Of a DNA stretch of 64,000 nt, positions 19,408 to 30,907 are shown piece after piece. How positions within the stretch are numbered: position 1 is the stretch's first letter; every line of letters starts with the position of its first letter. A program made the position numbers and the translations under genes. Source of the stretch: an uncultured Gammaproteobacteria bacterium (GTDB lineage Bacteria > Pseudomonadota > Gammaproteobacteria > JAADHQ01); assembly GCA_947258755.1 (NCBI GenBank), contig CAMYJO010000005.1, positions 34,935-98,934 of the forward strand. Reading direction: 5' to 3'. The notes below the pieces were generated by a model. It worked only from the letters and a program-made list of their open reading frames with translations. It had not been told where the DNA came from and did not search any database.

Positions 19408-20229
19408 ATGCGCAGTAAAGCACCTGGCCATATGCGCCCAATACGCCGACCGATTACCATGATTGGTCTGCTTTCTATTGCTATCTTCGGTATAAGTGGC
19501 TGCAGCAATTATACTACGCGTAATAATGACTATCGTGACCACCGTGCTTACTACACGCCTCCTGTAACAGCTTATTACGAATACTACTATTATCCGGAAC
19601 AACACGTTTATTACGACCTACACAGACGTGTGTACCACTATTACCACTACAATCGTGGCTGGGTAAGTGTGATTCACCTGCCAGCCCATATCCACCTGTC
19701 ACGTCACTACTATAAACCACTACGGTACCGACACAATCGACCTTGGCATGAAGCCCATGCCCATAAACGTCACCGAACACATCACGACAGACCACGCGCA
19801 GTGCCCGCACGCAATCCTGACCACCTGCGAAATCAGCGGCGACCGGCAGAAGTTATACCTTCGCCACAGCGACCACACCAGCAACAGCGACGTCGTGATG
19901 GTATTCGCCTGCATGATCAAGCCCGACCGGCACGTATCAAACCGCCGCACGGCAGTCGACGCGCACAGCAACCCGAGCGTGTTGAACATCGACGAAACCA
20001 ACCACGCAATCAAAGGCGTGATGTGCAGCCCGTTCCACGTGGCCAGCAACCACGAGGAGCCACACAGCATCGTCGACAAGCTCAGCCTGTGCAAATCAAG
20101 CCGAAGCCCAGCAAGCAACAACGTAGGCTAAATCGCGGCGTCATTCCTAGGCAGCCAAGGCCTGCACCCAAGGCACTACCCATCGAGACACAAGATCAGC
20201 CCACTATTAACAAAATACCAAAAAAGTGA
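19408..20229 (+). CDS. Tyr/His-rich then Arg/Gln/Pro-rich lipoprotein
   Basis: A 273-residue predicted lipoprotein (hydrophobic stretch MIGLLSIAIFGISGC, lipobox ISGC). Residues ~45-110 are extremely rich in Tyr and His and contain a conserved-looking block, YYPEQHVYYDLHRRVYHYY, then GWVSVIHLPAHIHL; this resembles small secreted proteins of unknown function common in proteobacteria. The remaining ~160 residues are disordered-looking and dominated by Arg, Gln, Pro and His. ATG 19429 is an alternative start. The strongly basic tail could bind polyanions, and the His/Tyr part metals; both are inference. Confidence 0.75.
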   Translation: MRSKAPGHMRPIRRPITMIGLLSIAIFGISGCSNYTTRNNDYRDHRAYYTPPVTAYYEYYYYPEQHVYYDLHRRVYHYYHYNRGWVSVIHLPAHIHLSRHYYKPLRYRHNRPWHEAHAHKRHRTHHDRPRAVPARNPDHLRNQRRPAEVIPSPQRPHQQQRRRDGIRLHDQARPARIKPPHGSRRAQQPERVEHRRNQPRNQRRDVQPVPRGQQPRGATQHRRQAQPVQIKPKPSKQQRRLNRGVIPRQPRPAPKALPIETQDQPTINKIPKK

Positions 20230-20346
20230 CAAAAAATATCGACGACAAGTATGAGTAATTATATATTCTAGCAATCAAAATTCAGCCCATATTAGATGGG
20301 CTAATTTACTATATAACTATAAATAAAAGATTAAGGAAATTAATTT

Positions 20347-20781
20347 ATGAAAACAACAATAATTTTAGCCCTACTTCTGGCATCTTTTTCGGCTTTCCCT
20401 AGTATTTATAAATGCAAGAATCTCAATGGAGAAATCGAGTTCTCTGATCAACCTTGTACGAGCAATGACAAAGAACTCCTTGAGGTCAAGCCAGATTATC
20501 AACATAGCACATCACCCGGAACCGGACTTAGCCTAGAGGAAAGGCGAATGTTACGTCGAATTGAAAAACGCGAACAACAGCGGTATTACAACAGGAATCT
20601 TGAACAACACTATCCGGAGCAAGATACTACAAAAGTTTATAATTACCAATGCGATCATTACAAATCAAAAATAGCCTATTATGAGGATAGACTGAGAAAA
20701 GGATGCAGGTCCTACAGTTGCGAGCGATTTAGAGATCGCAAGCGATATTATGCCGAAAAACTATACCAGGAATGTAGGTGA
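20347..20781 (+). CDS. DUF4124 domain secreted protein
   Basis: A 144-residue protein with a Sec signal peptide (IILALLLASFSAFPS) and an N-terminal DUF4124 domain: SIYKCKNLNGEIEFSDQPC. The C-terminal half is charged, with pairs of cysteines (YQCDHYKSK, GCRSYSCERF, YQECR) that could form disulfides in the periplasm. DUF4124 proteins are common in gammaproteobacteria and have no assigned activity. It lies 117 bp after the Tyr/His-rich lipoprotein gene on the same strand, possibly sharing its transcript. Confidence 0.85.
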   Translation: MKTTIILALLLASFSAFPSIYKCKNLNGEIEFSDQPCTSNDKELLEVKPDYQHSTSPGTGLSLEERRMLRRIEKREQQRYYNRNLEQHYPEQDTTKVYNYQCDHYKSKIAYYEDRLRKGCRSYSCERFRDRKRYYAEKLYQECR

Positions 20782-20811
20782 CGTTACCTCAATTTAGATA
20801 ACAGGGTCTAA

Positions 20812-20848
20812 ATCGATCAACGGGTAAGGAAATTACCCTTCAATCGAT
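20812..20848. terminator. Hairpin between convergent genes
   Basis: Nested inverted repeat: ATCGAT (20812-20817) pairs with ATCGAT (20843-20848), and GGGTAA (20822-20827) with TTACCC (20833-20838), separated by a 4x4 internal loop. It sits between the DUF4124 stop and the icd stop. A U-run is weak, so rho-independent termination is plausible but not certain. Confidence 0.5.
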
Positions 20849-20870
20849 TCAAACCGGTTAATCTTTATGT

Positions 20871-23419
<2,549 letters not shown>

Positions 23420-24721
23420 TTAAGTAAACATATCGGATGTAATACTGTCATACCAACCTGCCCCGTAGACTGCCTCCTGCTGCCTAAAAATCGCATCCGC
23501 ATCTTTTGGGCTGACACCCCCTGAACCCTCCACCTTGACGATAGTTTCATTGCTTACTTTATAGACAGCAGCGACGGAAATACCATAATCCGGCGCCACT
23601 AGACTGTAACAGGTGTTGACATAGGAGGGATCCGGCATGTCATAACCACCGAGGCTCGCCGCAATAGCCGCAGCACAAACCTTACCCTGACTATTGGCAG
23701 CAAAACCTGATTTTGGCATCTTACCGGCAATGCAAGCATCACCGATGACATGTACATGCTGATGTATCTTTGACTCAAAGGTTCTTTGATTGACCGGACA
23801 CCAACCCGTCTTGTCGACCAATCCTGCAATATGGGCGAGAACACCCGCTTTTTGTGGAGGAATCAGGTTAATGACATCACCTTTAAAACGGTCACCCAAT
23901 TCATTAACAAGCTCATTGGTTTTTACATCAATGCCACTGACAATTCCACCTGCAGTGCCCTTAACCCACTCAATCATACCTGGATAGAGAGCATCCCAGC
24001 CTTGCATAAACAAGGGCTGTTTAGAGAATTTATCCTTAGCATCCAGGATTAATATTTTAGACTTGGGTTTATTATGTGTTAAATAATGAGCCATCATACT
24101 AACACGTTCATACGGCCCCGGCGGACAACGAAAAGGGTTGGCTGGTGGAGCGACAATCACGGTACCACCATCGTCCATTGCCATCAGTTGCTTACGTAGC
24201 AGTGCTGTCTGTGGTCCAGCCTTCCAGGCATGTGCAACACGCTGGCTGATCGTGGCATCATAGCCTTCGATCTGATCCCATCTGAAGCCGATTCCAGGGG
24301 AAACGACAAGACGATCATATTGGACACTACCACTGCCTGCGGTTGTGACCGTTTTAGCAACAGGATCAATGGCCGTGACGGCATCATGCATAATATTAAT
24401 GGCATAACTAGAGGCCAGCTTATTGTAACCATGAGTAATACTTGCCATATCACGAATTCCACCGAGCACCATATTGCTAAAAGGACAGGTAATATATTGT
24501 TTATCTCGTTCAATTAACGTGATGTCTACATCAGGTGCGAATCGATGTAGATATTTAGCACAGCTGGCCCCGCCAAAACCACCGCCGATAATGACAACGC
24601 GAGCCAGCTTTTTTTCCTTGCTTGCACAAGCAGACAACGATGAGACAAGACCAGCACAGGCAGAATAAGCCCCGAGGGATCCTGAAAATTTAATAAAATC
24701 TCTACGTGTCAGTTTATTCAT
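23420..24721 (-). CDS. fccB: Flavocytochrome c sulfide dehydrogenase, flavoprotein subunit
   Basis: Periplasmic FAD subunit that oxidises sulfide and passes electrons to the heme subunit. The 433-residue protein has a TAT signal (RRDFIKFSGSLGAYSACAG) and an FAD-binding motif, VVIIGGGFGGASCAKYL. Redox cysteines lie in PFRCPPGPYER and in TGWCPVNQRTFE. The C-terminal flavocytochrome c domain includes FAANSQGKVCAAAI and CYSLVAPDYGISVAAVYK. fccA lies 17 bp upstream in the same operon. Cofactor loading in the cytoplasm explains TAT export, while the heme subunit uses Sec. Confidence 0.94.
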   Translation of the reverse strand: MNKLTRRDFIKFSGSLGAYSACAGLVSSLSACASKEKKLARVVIIGGGFGGASCAKYLHRFAPDVDITLIERDKQYITCPFSNMVLGGIRDMASITHGYNKLASSYAINIMHDAVTAIDPVAKTVTTAGSGSVQYDRLVVSPGIGFRWDQIEGYDATISQRVAHAWKAGPQTALLRKQLMAMDDGGTVIVAPPANPFRCPPGPYERVSMMAHYLTHNKPKSKILILDAKDKFSKQPLFMQGWDALYPGMIEWVKGTAGGIVSGIDVKTNELVNELGDRFKGDVINLIPPQKAGVLAHIAGLVDKTGWCPVNQRTFESKIHQHVHVIGDACIAGKMPKSGFAANSQGKVCAAAIAASLGGYDMPDPSYVNTCYSLVAPDYGISVAAVYKVSNETIVKVEGSGGVSPKDADAIFRQQEAVYGAGWYDSITSDMFT

Positions 24722-24737
24722 CAGATCATCCTCCCCG

Positions 24738-25043
24738 CTATCTAGTAAAGAAATCTGCGATCAATTTAATTTCTTCGTCACTATAAGCTTTGGCATGACG
24801 ACCCATGACCGTTGACGGACGTTTACCGTCACGAAAATCCATCAGCGCCTTAGCTAAATAGGAAGCCGGCTTACCATAGATGGCGGGTATTGAGCCGGGG
24901 CTTTTGCCGTCGGTCCCATGACAGGCCGCGCAAGAATTTGCCAACATGGCCCCGCGCGTGACCTCAGCAGCATTAAGCAATGAACTCGTTAGTGTACAAG
25001 CAAGTACTATGACGGTGAGAAAAAACTGCTGTATAGACTTCAT
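24738..25043 (-). CDS. fccA: Flavocytochrome c sulfide dehydrogenase, monoheme cytochrome subunit
   Basis: A 101-residue class I c-type cytochrome with a Sec signal peptide (cleavage near LLNAAEV). One heme site, CAACH, follows in [14 protein letters not shown], and the distal ligand Met is in [16 protein letters not shown]. The short, single-heme form and position directly upstream of fccB identify it as the electron-accepting subunit. AGGGGAT precedes the ATG. Electrons from sulfide would go on to a soluble cytochrome c and the respiratory chain. Confidence 0.9.
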   Translation of the reverse strand: MKSIQQFFLTVIVLACTLTSSLLNAAEVTRGAMLANSCAACHGTDGKSPGSIPAIYGKPASYLAKALMDFRDGKRPSTVMGRHAKAYSDEEIKLIADFFTR

Positions 25044-25327
25044 GACAATCCCCTGTGACTATCTGATTCACTAATGTAAATAAAATAAGATAAACAGGAT
25101 ACTGAATGACACATCAAAATTATTTATACAAATTCATCAGTATCGGACATCTGCTATTCGATGACGTTAAGTATAGCCAAAAAAAGACAAAACTGTAGCT
25201 CCAAATTTGCTAGATAGACCTGTGCATGACGCTCATTTTTAGTTAACTTTAAAGGGTATTGAAGACAGGCTTACCTGACCGTGACTCTCAGGTATAATTT
25301 ACATAGAGTCGTTTCGAGCCGATAAAT

Positions 25328-25867
25328 TCACGGTTTTGATGATGCCTTATCCACCGGCTCCAACTTGTTCAATTTTTCATCATACATGGCCGCCAGCAAT
25401 AACTCGCCGCTGTCGTCTACGCGAAATTGGCCGTAACGTGCTGACTGATAGTATTTTCCATGGCCTTCCTGAAAAAAGAAGGCATTGGTAGCAAATTTTA
25501 CTGCGCCATTGCGCACGCGGTATCGCATCAGTATTTCGTCCTTAGCCAAGGCCTGGTCTTGGTACAGCCCTTTAAATTCTGCAATGTTCTTTTCATCCAA
25601 TCTAACAACAATATAACCGTCGGTTGCATCAACATTACGTCGCCAACGCTTGTATTCTTTTTTCTTGGGTAAGGCATTGTAAACTTCATTAGCCATGCGA
25701 AAACGCAGGGTCATATAATCACCCTGCATCAGTGAGCGCGGGTCGACAGGCGCGAGGTCAAGATATACAATCCTGCCAGCAGCCAGATGCTGCTCTTTGT
25801 TGGCGATAGACCAATTTACCAATACCAGGATAATAGCCAGGGAAATCAAGGCGATCTTATTAGCCAT
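25328..25867 (-). CDS. GDYXXLXY-domain protein
   Basis: A 179-residue protein with one N-terminal membrane helix or uncleaved signal (IALISLAIILVLVNWSIA). The signature GDYMTLRF follows SLMQ, as in GDYXXLXY proteins, and RYRVRNGAVKFATNAFFFQEGHG gives the rest of the domain. It is translationally coupled to the DUF4401 gene (8-bp overlap), the usual neighbour. The complex has no established function; the small protein probably acts at the outer face of the inner membrane. Confidence 0.88.
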   Translation of the reverse strand: MANKIALISLAIILVLVNWSIANKEQHLAAGRIVYLDLAPVDPRSLMQGDYMTLRFRMANEVYNALPKKKEYKRWRRNVDATDGYIVVRLDEKNIAEFKGLYQDQALAKDEILMRYRVRNGAVKFATNAFFFQEGHGKYYQSARYGQFRVDDSGELLLAAMYDEKLNKLEPVDKASSKP

Positions 25868-26930
25868 GCTGCACCTCCTTATTGGCAGGAATGAATCGCA
25901 ACATTAACCAGCGGCTAAATAGCAGTACAACACCGACGAGTAGTAAGGTCATTGCCTTGGTCAGCAAAGTAGCATCAAGTAGATAATAATAGGAAGAGAT
26001 ATAAAAAAGCAGGGAAGCAATACCCAAACCCAACAGTACGCGGTTACCCGCCGAAAAACCCAATAACATAATCATCAGACCCGCAGTGATACCCTGGGCC
26101 TCCATCGATATAATACATAGCAAGACCGTACTCAATAGGGCCAGAATCGAAAGACGATCACTTATTGCATGACCATGCCGGCGTAATAACTGCCAAACCA
26201 CATACAGCATAACAGCACCGGCAAGTGCTTCACTCATCCAGGGTTGAACCCACAACTCCGGTTGATCTGGTCTGTATCGCCACCCCATAAACATACGTGA
26301 AAAAAGCATTGTCCCTTTAAACTGGATCAGCGCCAGTACAAGTCCATAACCGATGGCGTGAATCTTTCTCATGTGCTGCGGGTATTTGAACTCATTAAGC
26401 CAAAGCCAGGCAATAAAAAACATGAGCACTGCAGTAAATACATATGCGGCGCCGACGAAAGACAGGGCCATGAAAAAGGAAAATGCAGCAATAAATGAAG
26501 AAAAAACCCGGTGTACAAAGTTAGGCATAACGATAGCCAATAGAATCTGCAATATTGCTATCCATACCCAGGCCATTGTATCGTTAACCTTGAGTAATCT
26601 GAATATTGCGAACGCAACCAGAGCCTGACCCGCCAGGCTAGCGGCTAATGCCAGATGCTCAACAAACTCATTCTTTGGTAAACGTAAAACAGCGTAGGCG
26701 CCTGCGATCATCATCGCGCCGACAAACAACGCGGCGGTACTATTTCTTAGAATGGATTGGAACCCCATACCGATAAAGCCAAGCAGGAGCAGTGCAGCTA
26801 ACCAGCCGGAGAAAGCCAATAATACTTTCACATACCAGGGCGATTCCAACTCACCTGCTTCCGGGGCCGCACCCTGAACCAGGCCAGACTTGTGTAAAGT
26901 TGTCCACAACGATTCGCTTTGACTGCTCAT
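25860..26930 (-). CDS. DUF4401 polytopic membrane protein
   Basis: A 356-residue inner-membrane protein with about ten hydrophobic segments (for example WYVKVLLAFSGWLAALLLLG and LGIASLLFYISSYYYLLDA). It belongs to the DUF4401 family, which is almost always found between DUF2157 and GDYXXLXY genes, as here. It overlaps both neighbours by a few bases (ATGA-type junctions), so the three are one translational unit. No catalytic motif is visible. Confidence 0.87.
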   Translation of the reverse strand: MSSQSESLWTTLHKSGLVQGAAPEAGELESPWYVKVLLAFSGWLAALLLLGFIGMGFQSILRNSTAALFVGAMMIAGAYAVLRLPKNEFVEHLALAASLAGQALVAFAIFRLLKVNDTMAWVWIAILQILLAIVMPNFVHRVFSSFIAAFSFFMALSFVGAAYVFTAVLMFFIAWLWLNEFKYPQHMRKIHAIGYGLVLALIQFKGTMLFSRMFMGWRYRPDQPELWVQPWMSEALAGAVMLYVVWQLLRRHGHAISDRLSILALLSTVLLCIISMEAQGITAGLMIMLLGFSAGNRVLLGLGIASLLFYISSYYYLLDATLLTKAMTLLLVGVVLLFSRWLMLRFIPANKEVQHG

Positions 26931-27898
26931 GTGTGCAACTCCCGGTGAACGTTTCTAAGCCAGACGGCCGCACCCGCTCCCATCGCGATGACCAGCAAAG
27001 CCAGAAAAAGAAAACTGCCCGCATTCCAGTCGTCGAATAAGTGCCTGGCGATATAAGTGATGGTTACCACAATCGCAGACATGCTGACGCCAGCCAGCAT
27101 AAAGAGATCCGGCCATATCTTCCGATAGATAACTGCCAACGCCACCAACCAGGCTATCCACACCAGCCCGGTCCACGCGATAGAACCCGGATAATCAAAT
27201 ATCGCATACAAGGCCAGCCAGGTTATCGGTACACCGCTGCCTAATGCCAGCAAGCGCAGCGCCCATCGCTCTGATAGCCACGACAATCTTTTCGCCAGAA
27301 ATTCCCAGGCAAATAAAGCAACCGTATTTATAATGAATAGTAACCACAGTGCGCCGGTGTCGGAACTGAATATAAACCAGAAGGCGCCTCTCAATGTCTG
27401 GTAATACAAAACAATAGAGAGATTGATAAGCATGATCCAGACAAGCCAGATCGCAGCAAAGCGAGCAACAAAGGCCCATGGAAGCATCAACATGGCCCAG
27501 GTAAAGAATAACTGCCAGGGATCCGCACCCGTTTGATAGGTCTGCCCATATAAGGCCAGCAATACACCCAGCAGGATAGTCGCGACCAGTAGTGACACCT
27601 TGCCAGCGACAGATTGAGCACCGAGTTTCCAATAGGCGAGCACGGCAAGCACAATGGACATCTCGACCAATCCAAATTTCGCGAAACGCCCGAAGTCATA
27701 CCAATTGTACGCAATAAAGAACAAGGCCGAGAAGGCCATTGCCAGGCCACCAAGCCATAGCAAGAGATGATCAATAAATGTCCGCCAGGCAATCGTATCA
27801 GGAGTAACCCTAGTTGTTTTTAGCGCTTCATTAATGTTCTCTGAGCGTATTAATCCCTGCTCAATAAGGCTGATAATCTGGCTACGAGTCGAAATCAT
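26927..27898 (-). CDS. DUF2157 polytopic membrane protein
   Basis: First gene of the three-gene membrane operon, 323 residues. A short cytoplasmic N-terminus (SQIISLIEQGLIRSENINEA) is followed by about ten membrane segments, starting FIDHLLLWLGGLAMAFSALFF. The layout matches DUF2157. It overlaps the DUF4401 start by 4 bp. The function of the family is unknown; conserved coupling of the three genes argues for a membrane complex. Confidence 0.87.
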   Translation of the reverse strand: MISTRSQIISLIEQGLIRSENINEALKTTRVTPDTIAWRTFIDHLLLWLGGLAMAFSALFFIAYNWYDFGRFAKFGLVEMSIVLAVLAYWKLGAQSVAGKVSLLVATILLGVLLALYGQTYQTGADPWQLFFTWAMLMLPWAFVARFAAIWLVWIMLINLSIVLYYQTLRGAFWFIFSSDTGALWLLFIINTVALFAWEFLAKRLSWLSERWALRLLALGSGVPITWLALYAIFDYPGSIAWTGLVWIAWLVALAVIYRKIWPDLFMLAGVSMSAIVVTITYIARHLFDDWNAGSFLFLALLVIAMGAGAAVWLRNVHRELHT

Positions 27899-28527
27899 GC
27901 TTCAGCTCCGAGTACTATCGATATAGATTCAAACTTAGTATGACGAGCTCGGCTACAAATGAAATTCGGACCTAGCTAATACTAAATTGTTATTATTTTA
28001 TGCGAAATTAGTAGCTAAATTTATCCCGCCACAATAATTATTTCAATCAGATAATCTATACCAAGCCCAAATGTGTAATTAAATCTGCCTTTAAACAGTC
28101 GAAATAGTTAAGAATCACCCCAAACCATTGTTTTATTAATTATTTCATTAATCATCATCCTGGGCACCAAAGACTTGATAGAAATTGCTGCGAATATTAG
28201 TGGGGCTGCACCCAAATCGGATTTCCTCTGAAATCACAACCTAAAAAGGTCTCCGGTGCAATTCTTTCCTGCCACGGTAAACTATAATTAACCCATCAAT
28301 CCACCTTAACCATTGACACAATTTGATAATTATTGATAAAAAATAATTTCATTATTTTAAGACATAAATCACACTTTATTGGCAAAATATAAATAGAATA
28401 CTTGTCGGTACATTAATCTTATTTGAAAGACAGGTGGATTGTTATTCTACGCTTATCATTCTGATGGTGCTGCTTTTCAACAGGAAAAGTTATACAATAG
28501 CCTAGCAATATAAAAAGGAGCTCTATA
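27899..28527. other. Long AT-rich divergent intergenic region
   Basis: About 630 bases between the DUF2157 operon (minus) and the outer-membrane barrel gene (plus). It contains no frame with a ribosome site. Near 28490-28511 a TTATACAATAG block precedes the barrel gene and may be part of its -10 region. No riboswitch or sRNA signature was recognised. Confidence 0.35.
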
Positions 28528-29091
28528 ATGAAAAAACAGAAATTATTTTCCACCAGCACGGTGGGTTTATTGCTGTCTGCAGCAATGTTTATTTCCCCCG
28601 TGCAGGCAAGTGACGTTAAATATAACTATATTGAAGGCAGATACGTATTGGATGCCGAAGTTGGCAATATCGATGGTGATGGGATACTGATCGGGGGCTC
28701 CTTCCGACTAAATACTGATTTCTACGCCTTTGGCAACTATGAAACACTGGATATGGATTTCAGCAATGATATTGACACGTTCACCCTGGGCGCGGGCTAC
28801 ATCTATCCGCTGAATACCATGTGGGATGCGAATTTTTCATTCTCATTTGTGAACGCGGAAGTTAATAGTAATGATGACAACGGCTTTGCTTTAACGGCGG
28901 GCGTACGCGGCATGATGATGCCAAAAATCGAAGGCCGGGCAACACTGACCTATATTGATGTTGATGATGACGATACCTTCGTTACCCTGGCAGGTGATTA
29001 TTTCGTTTCACCTAACCTGTCAGTTGGTTTGGAACTGGACTTAGGCGCTGACCTGGAAACTGTTTCTATTGGTGCCAGATATTACTTTTGA
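28528..29091 (+). CDS. Small outer-membrane beta-barrel protein
   Basis: A 187-residue protein with a Sec signal (TVGLLLSAAMFISPVQA) and alternating hydrophobic/polar strands with aromatic girdles. It ends in ETVSIGARYYF, an outer-membrane insertion signal with terminal Phe. It is close to eight-stranded barrels of the OmpA/OmpX-like beta-brl class. The mature part is acidic (many Asp: DVDDDDTF). The start has AAAGGAG. A clear terminator follows. The specific role is unknown. Confidence 0.85.
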   Translation: MKKQKLFSTSTVGLLLSAAMFISPVQASDVKYNYIEGRYVLDAEVGNIDGDGILIGGSFRLNTDFYAFGNYETLDMDFSNDIDTFTLGAGYIYPLNTMWDANFSFSFVNAEVNSNDDNGFALTAGVRGMMMPKIEGRATLTYIDVDDDDTFVTLAGDYFVSPNLSVGLELDLGADLETVSIGARYYF

Positions 29092-29113
29092 GGTAACAAT
29101 AATATAACAAAGT

Positions 29114-29140
29114 AAAAGGGCCTCATTGCAGGCCCTTTTT
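29114..29140 (+). terminator. Rho-independent terminator
   Basis: A 10-bp perfect stem (29114-29123 with 29130-29139), AAAAGGGCCT against AGGCCCTTTT, loop of 6 nt, followed by T. It lies 22 bp after the barrel gene and terminates it. Confidence 0.9.
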
Positions 29141-29209
29141 ACTGAAATACATTTTTTATATGCCAACTTTAATATAGTGAGCTCACCTATTCATCCTTGC
29201 AATCTTTGC

Positions 29210-30361
29210 TTACTTCGTTAACTTCCTTCCTCGATGGATTCTAGACTTACCAAAGCGTTGATTGATTTCATCACTAAGCACATCGAGCTTATCCTGCTTT
29301 ACATCCTGCTCAAACAAGTCACCCTGTACGTTTTCTTTAGCTGAAAAACCAGAAACACTTACGCCCACTAATCTAATAGGTCTCACACCTGTCTTCAAGA
29401 CCTGCAAAAACAACTCCTTGACGGTATTCCATATGAATGTGGTATTAAATGTTATTTCAGACAAGGTTTTAGAACGTGTGATCGTTTTAAAATCATGAAA
29501 TCGAATCTTTATACTGACAGTTTTACCTTTTACATCTTTGTCGCGTAAGCGCACCGCAACCTGTTCAGATAATTGAGAAAGCATCGCCAGCAAAATATCT
29601 TTATCCTGCACATCGCTAGCAAAGGTTGTTTCTGCTGAAATTGATTTTGCTTTTGCATCTGAAATGACAGCACGCTTATCCTGCCCATTAGCTAATCGGT
29701 AAATATGATCACCCAGCTTGCCAAAACGTTGTATTAGCCAATCTGGGTTCTTATTACGTACATCATAAATCGTTTCCATCCCAGCCTGCTGTAACAACTG
29801 TTCTGTTTTTTTACCTACCCCCCAAATGCGTTTAATGGGTAAAGGATCGAGAAAATCTTGCACCGTGCCGGGCTCAATAACAACGAAACCATCAGGCTTA
29901 TCGATATCAGAAGCAATTTTTGCTACAAACTTATTTGGTGCGACACCCGCAGAGACAATCAACTGACATTCATTTTTAATATCAGATTTTATTTGTTTCG
30001 CAATCTCGGCCGCCGGTCCAAACAATTTCTCACTCGCGCTTACATCCAGGAAAGCTTCATCCAATGACAACGGTTCTATTTCAGGGGTATAGCGATAAAA
30101 TATCTCATGGATTTGCTTCGACACGCTGACATATAACGTCATATTGACTGGTAAACACACCAGGTCTGGACAAAGCCGAATAGCGCTGGCAACAGGCATC
30201 GCACTGACGACACCATAGCGTCGCGCCTCATAACTGGCAGCTGCGACAACACCGCGACCACTCGCGGAACCACCGACGACAACAGGCAGACCCGCCAGTT
30301 CTGGCCGCTCACGCAACTCTACCGAAGCAAAGAACGCATCCATATCGAGATGAATAATCAT
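29210..30361 (-). CDS. dinB: DNA polymerase IV (Y family)
   Basis: Error-prone translesion polymerase. Palm motifs are MIIHLDMDAFFASVELRE at the N-terminus and PLSLDEAFLDVS (catalytic Asp-Glu). The thumb has a helix-hairpin-helix (IWGVGKKTEQLLQQAGM), and a little-finger domain fills the C-terminus. It is 383 residues long, about 30 more than E. coli DinB, because of a charged tail ending FGKSRIHRGRKLTK. No canonical beta-clamp peptide was obvious; QGDLFEQD (residues ~349-356) could serve. No SOS box was identified upstream. Confidence 0.95.
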   Translation of the reverse strand: MIIHLDMDAFFASVELRERPELAGLPVVVGGSASGRGVVAAASYEARRYGVVSAMPVASAIRLCPDLVCLPVNMTLYVSVSKQIHEIFYRYTPEIEPLSLDEAFLDVSASEKLFGPAAEIAKQIKSDIKNECQLIVSAGVAPNKFVAKIASDIDKPDGFVVIEPGTVQDFLDPLPIKRIWGVGKKTEQLLQQAGMETIYDVRNKNPDWLIQRFGKLGDHIYRLANGQDKRAVISDAKAKSISAETTFASDVQDKDILLAMLSQLSEQVAVRLRDKDVKGKTVSIKIRFHDFKTITRSKTLSEITFNTTFIWNTVKELFLQVLKTGVRPIRLVGVSVSGFSAKENVQGDLFEQDVKQDKLDVLSDEINQRFGKSRIHRGRKLTK

Positions 30362-30451
30362 GAAAATGAGTATATAAAAAAGAAACCTTATTTAATATAC
30401 ACTCAGCCTATGAATATCAGAATGATTACCCCCATAGAACGCTACATGCTG

Positions 30452-30895
30452 TCATCGTCCGAAGCCACCACTAATCAGTGACAGGATTACGATGACTGTG
30501 AGTGGAATACGCAGCTGTGGATACCAGACTGGTAAGAACTTTCGACGAGATGCCATCGTATCGGCAATGCACAAGAAACTGAAACTGACAATCAGGACAG
30601 AATACGCCAATGGTGGCTGAATATTCATAGCAATCCATGCTAACAGCGCGGGTATTACGCTCAGGCCCAGCTGCCAGGAATTAGCGTTGCCAGCCATGCC
30701 AATACCCCAGTGTACCGCAGCCATAAACGCAAGGATACAGGCGGCATAGCTGAGCAAGGCCCTCTCAACCACGTCAGTCTGGCTAACAGGGACGAACCAT
30801 ACGGCGGTACCCAACACGACAAATGGAATCAGGCCAGCATAGCCCAACAGCGCCGGTAACATCGGCACTCTATGTTGACTCAACATAGCTGACAT
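30452..30895 (-). CDS. DUF3429 membrane protein
   Basis: A 147-residue (from ATG 30895) protein with four or five membrane segments: ALLGYAGLIPFVVLGTAVWF, YAACILAFMAAVHWGIGMA and others. It matches DUF3429, a family often found next to photolyase, cyclopropane-synthase or lipocalin genes. It starts within 15 bp of the cfa stop and is the last gene of the ten-gene minus-strand operon. A TTG at 30904 is another possible start. The activity is unknown. Confidence 0.82.
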   Translation of the reverse strand: MSAMLSQHRVPMLPALLGYAGLIPFVVLGTAVWFVPVSQTDVVERALLSYAACILAFMAAVHWGIGMAGNANSWQLGLSVIPALLAWIAMNIQPPLAYSVLIVSFSFLCIADTMASRRKFLPVWYPQLRIPLTVIVILSLISGGFGR

Positions 30896-30907
30896 AGATC
30901 GCAAGCG

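Noticed and set aside
19748..20131. 127-codon frame within the Arg-rich lipoprotein gene
   Set aside because: The lipobox-containing frame continues through the whole region with consistent composition; this frame has no ribosome site.
28490..28511. TTATACAATAG followed by CCTAGCAATAT, resembling the 11-bp operator repeats
   Set aside because: Only one block is a good match, the second lacks TATACA, and no third repeat exists. It is more simply the -10 region of the outer-membrane barrel gene.
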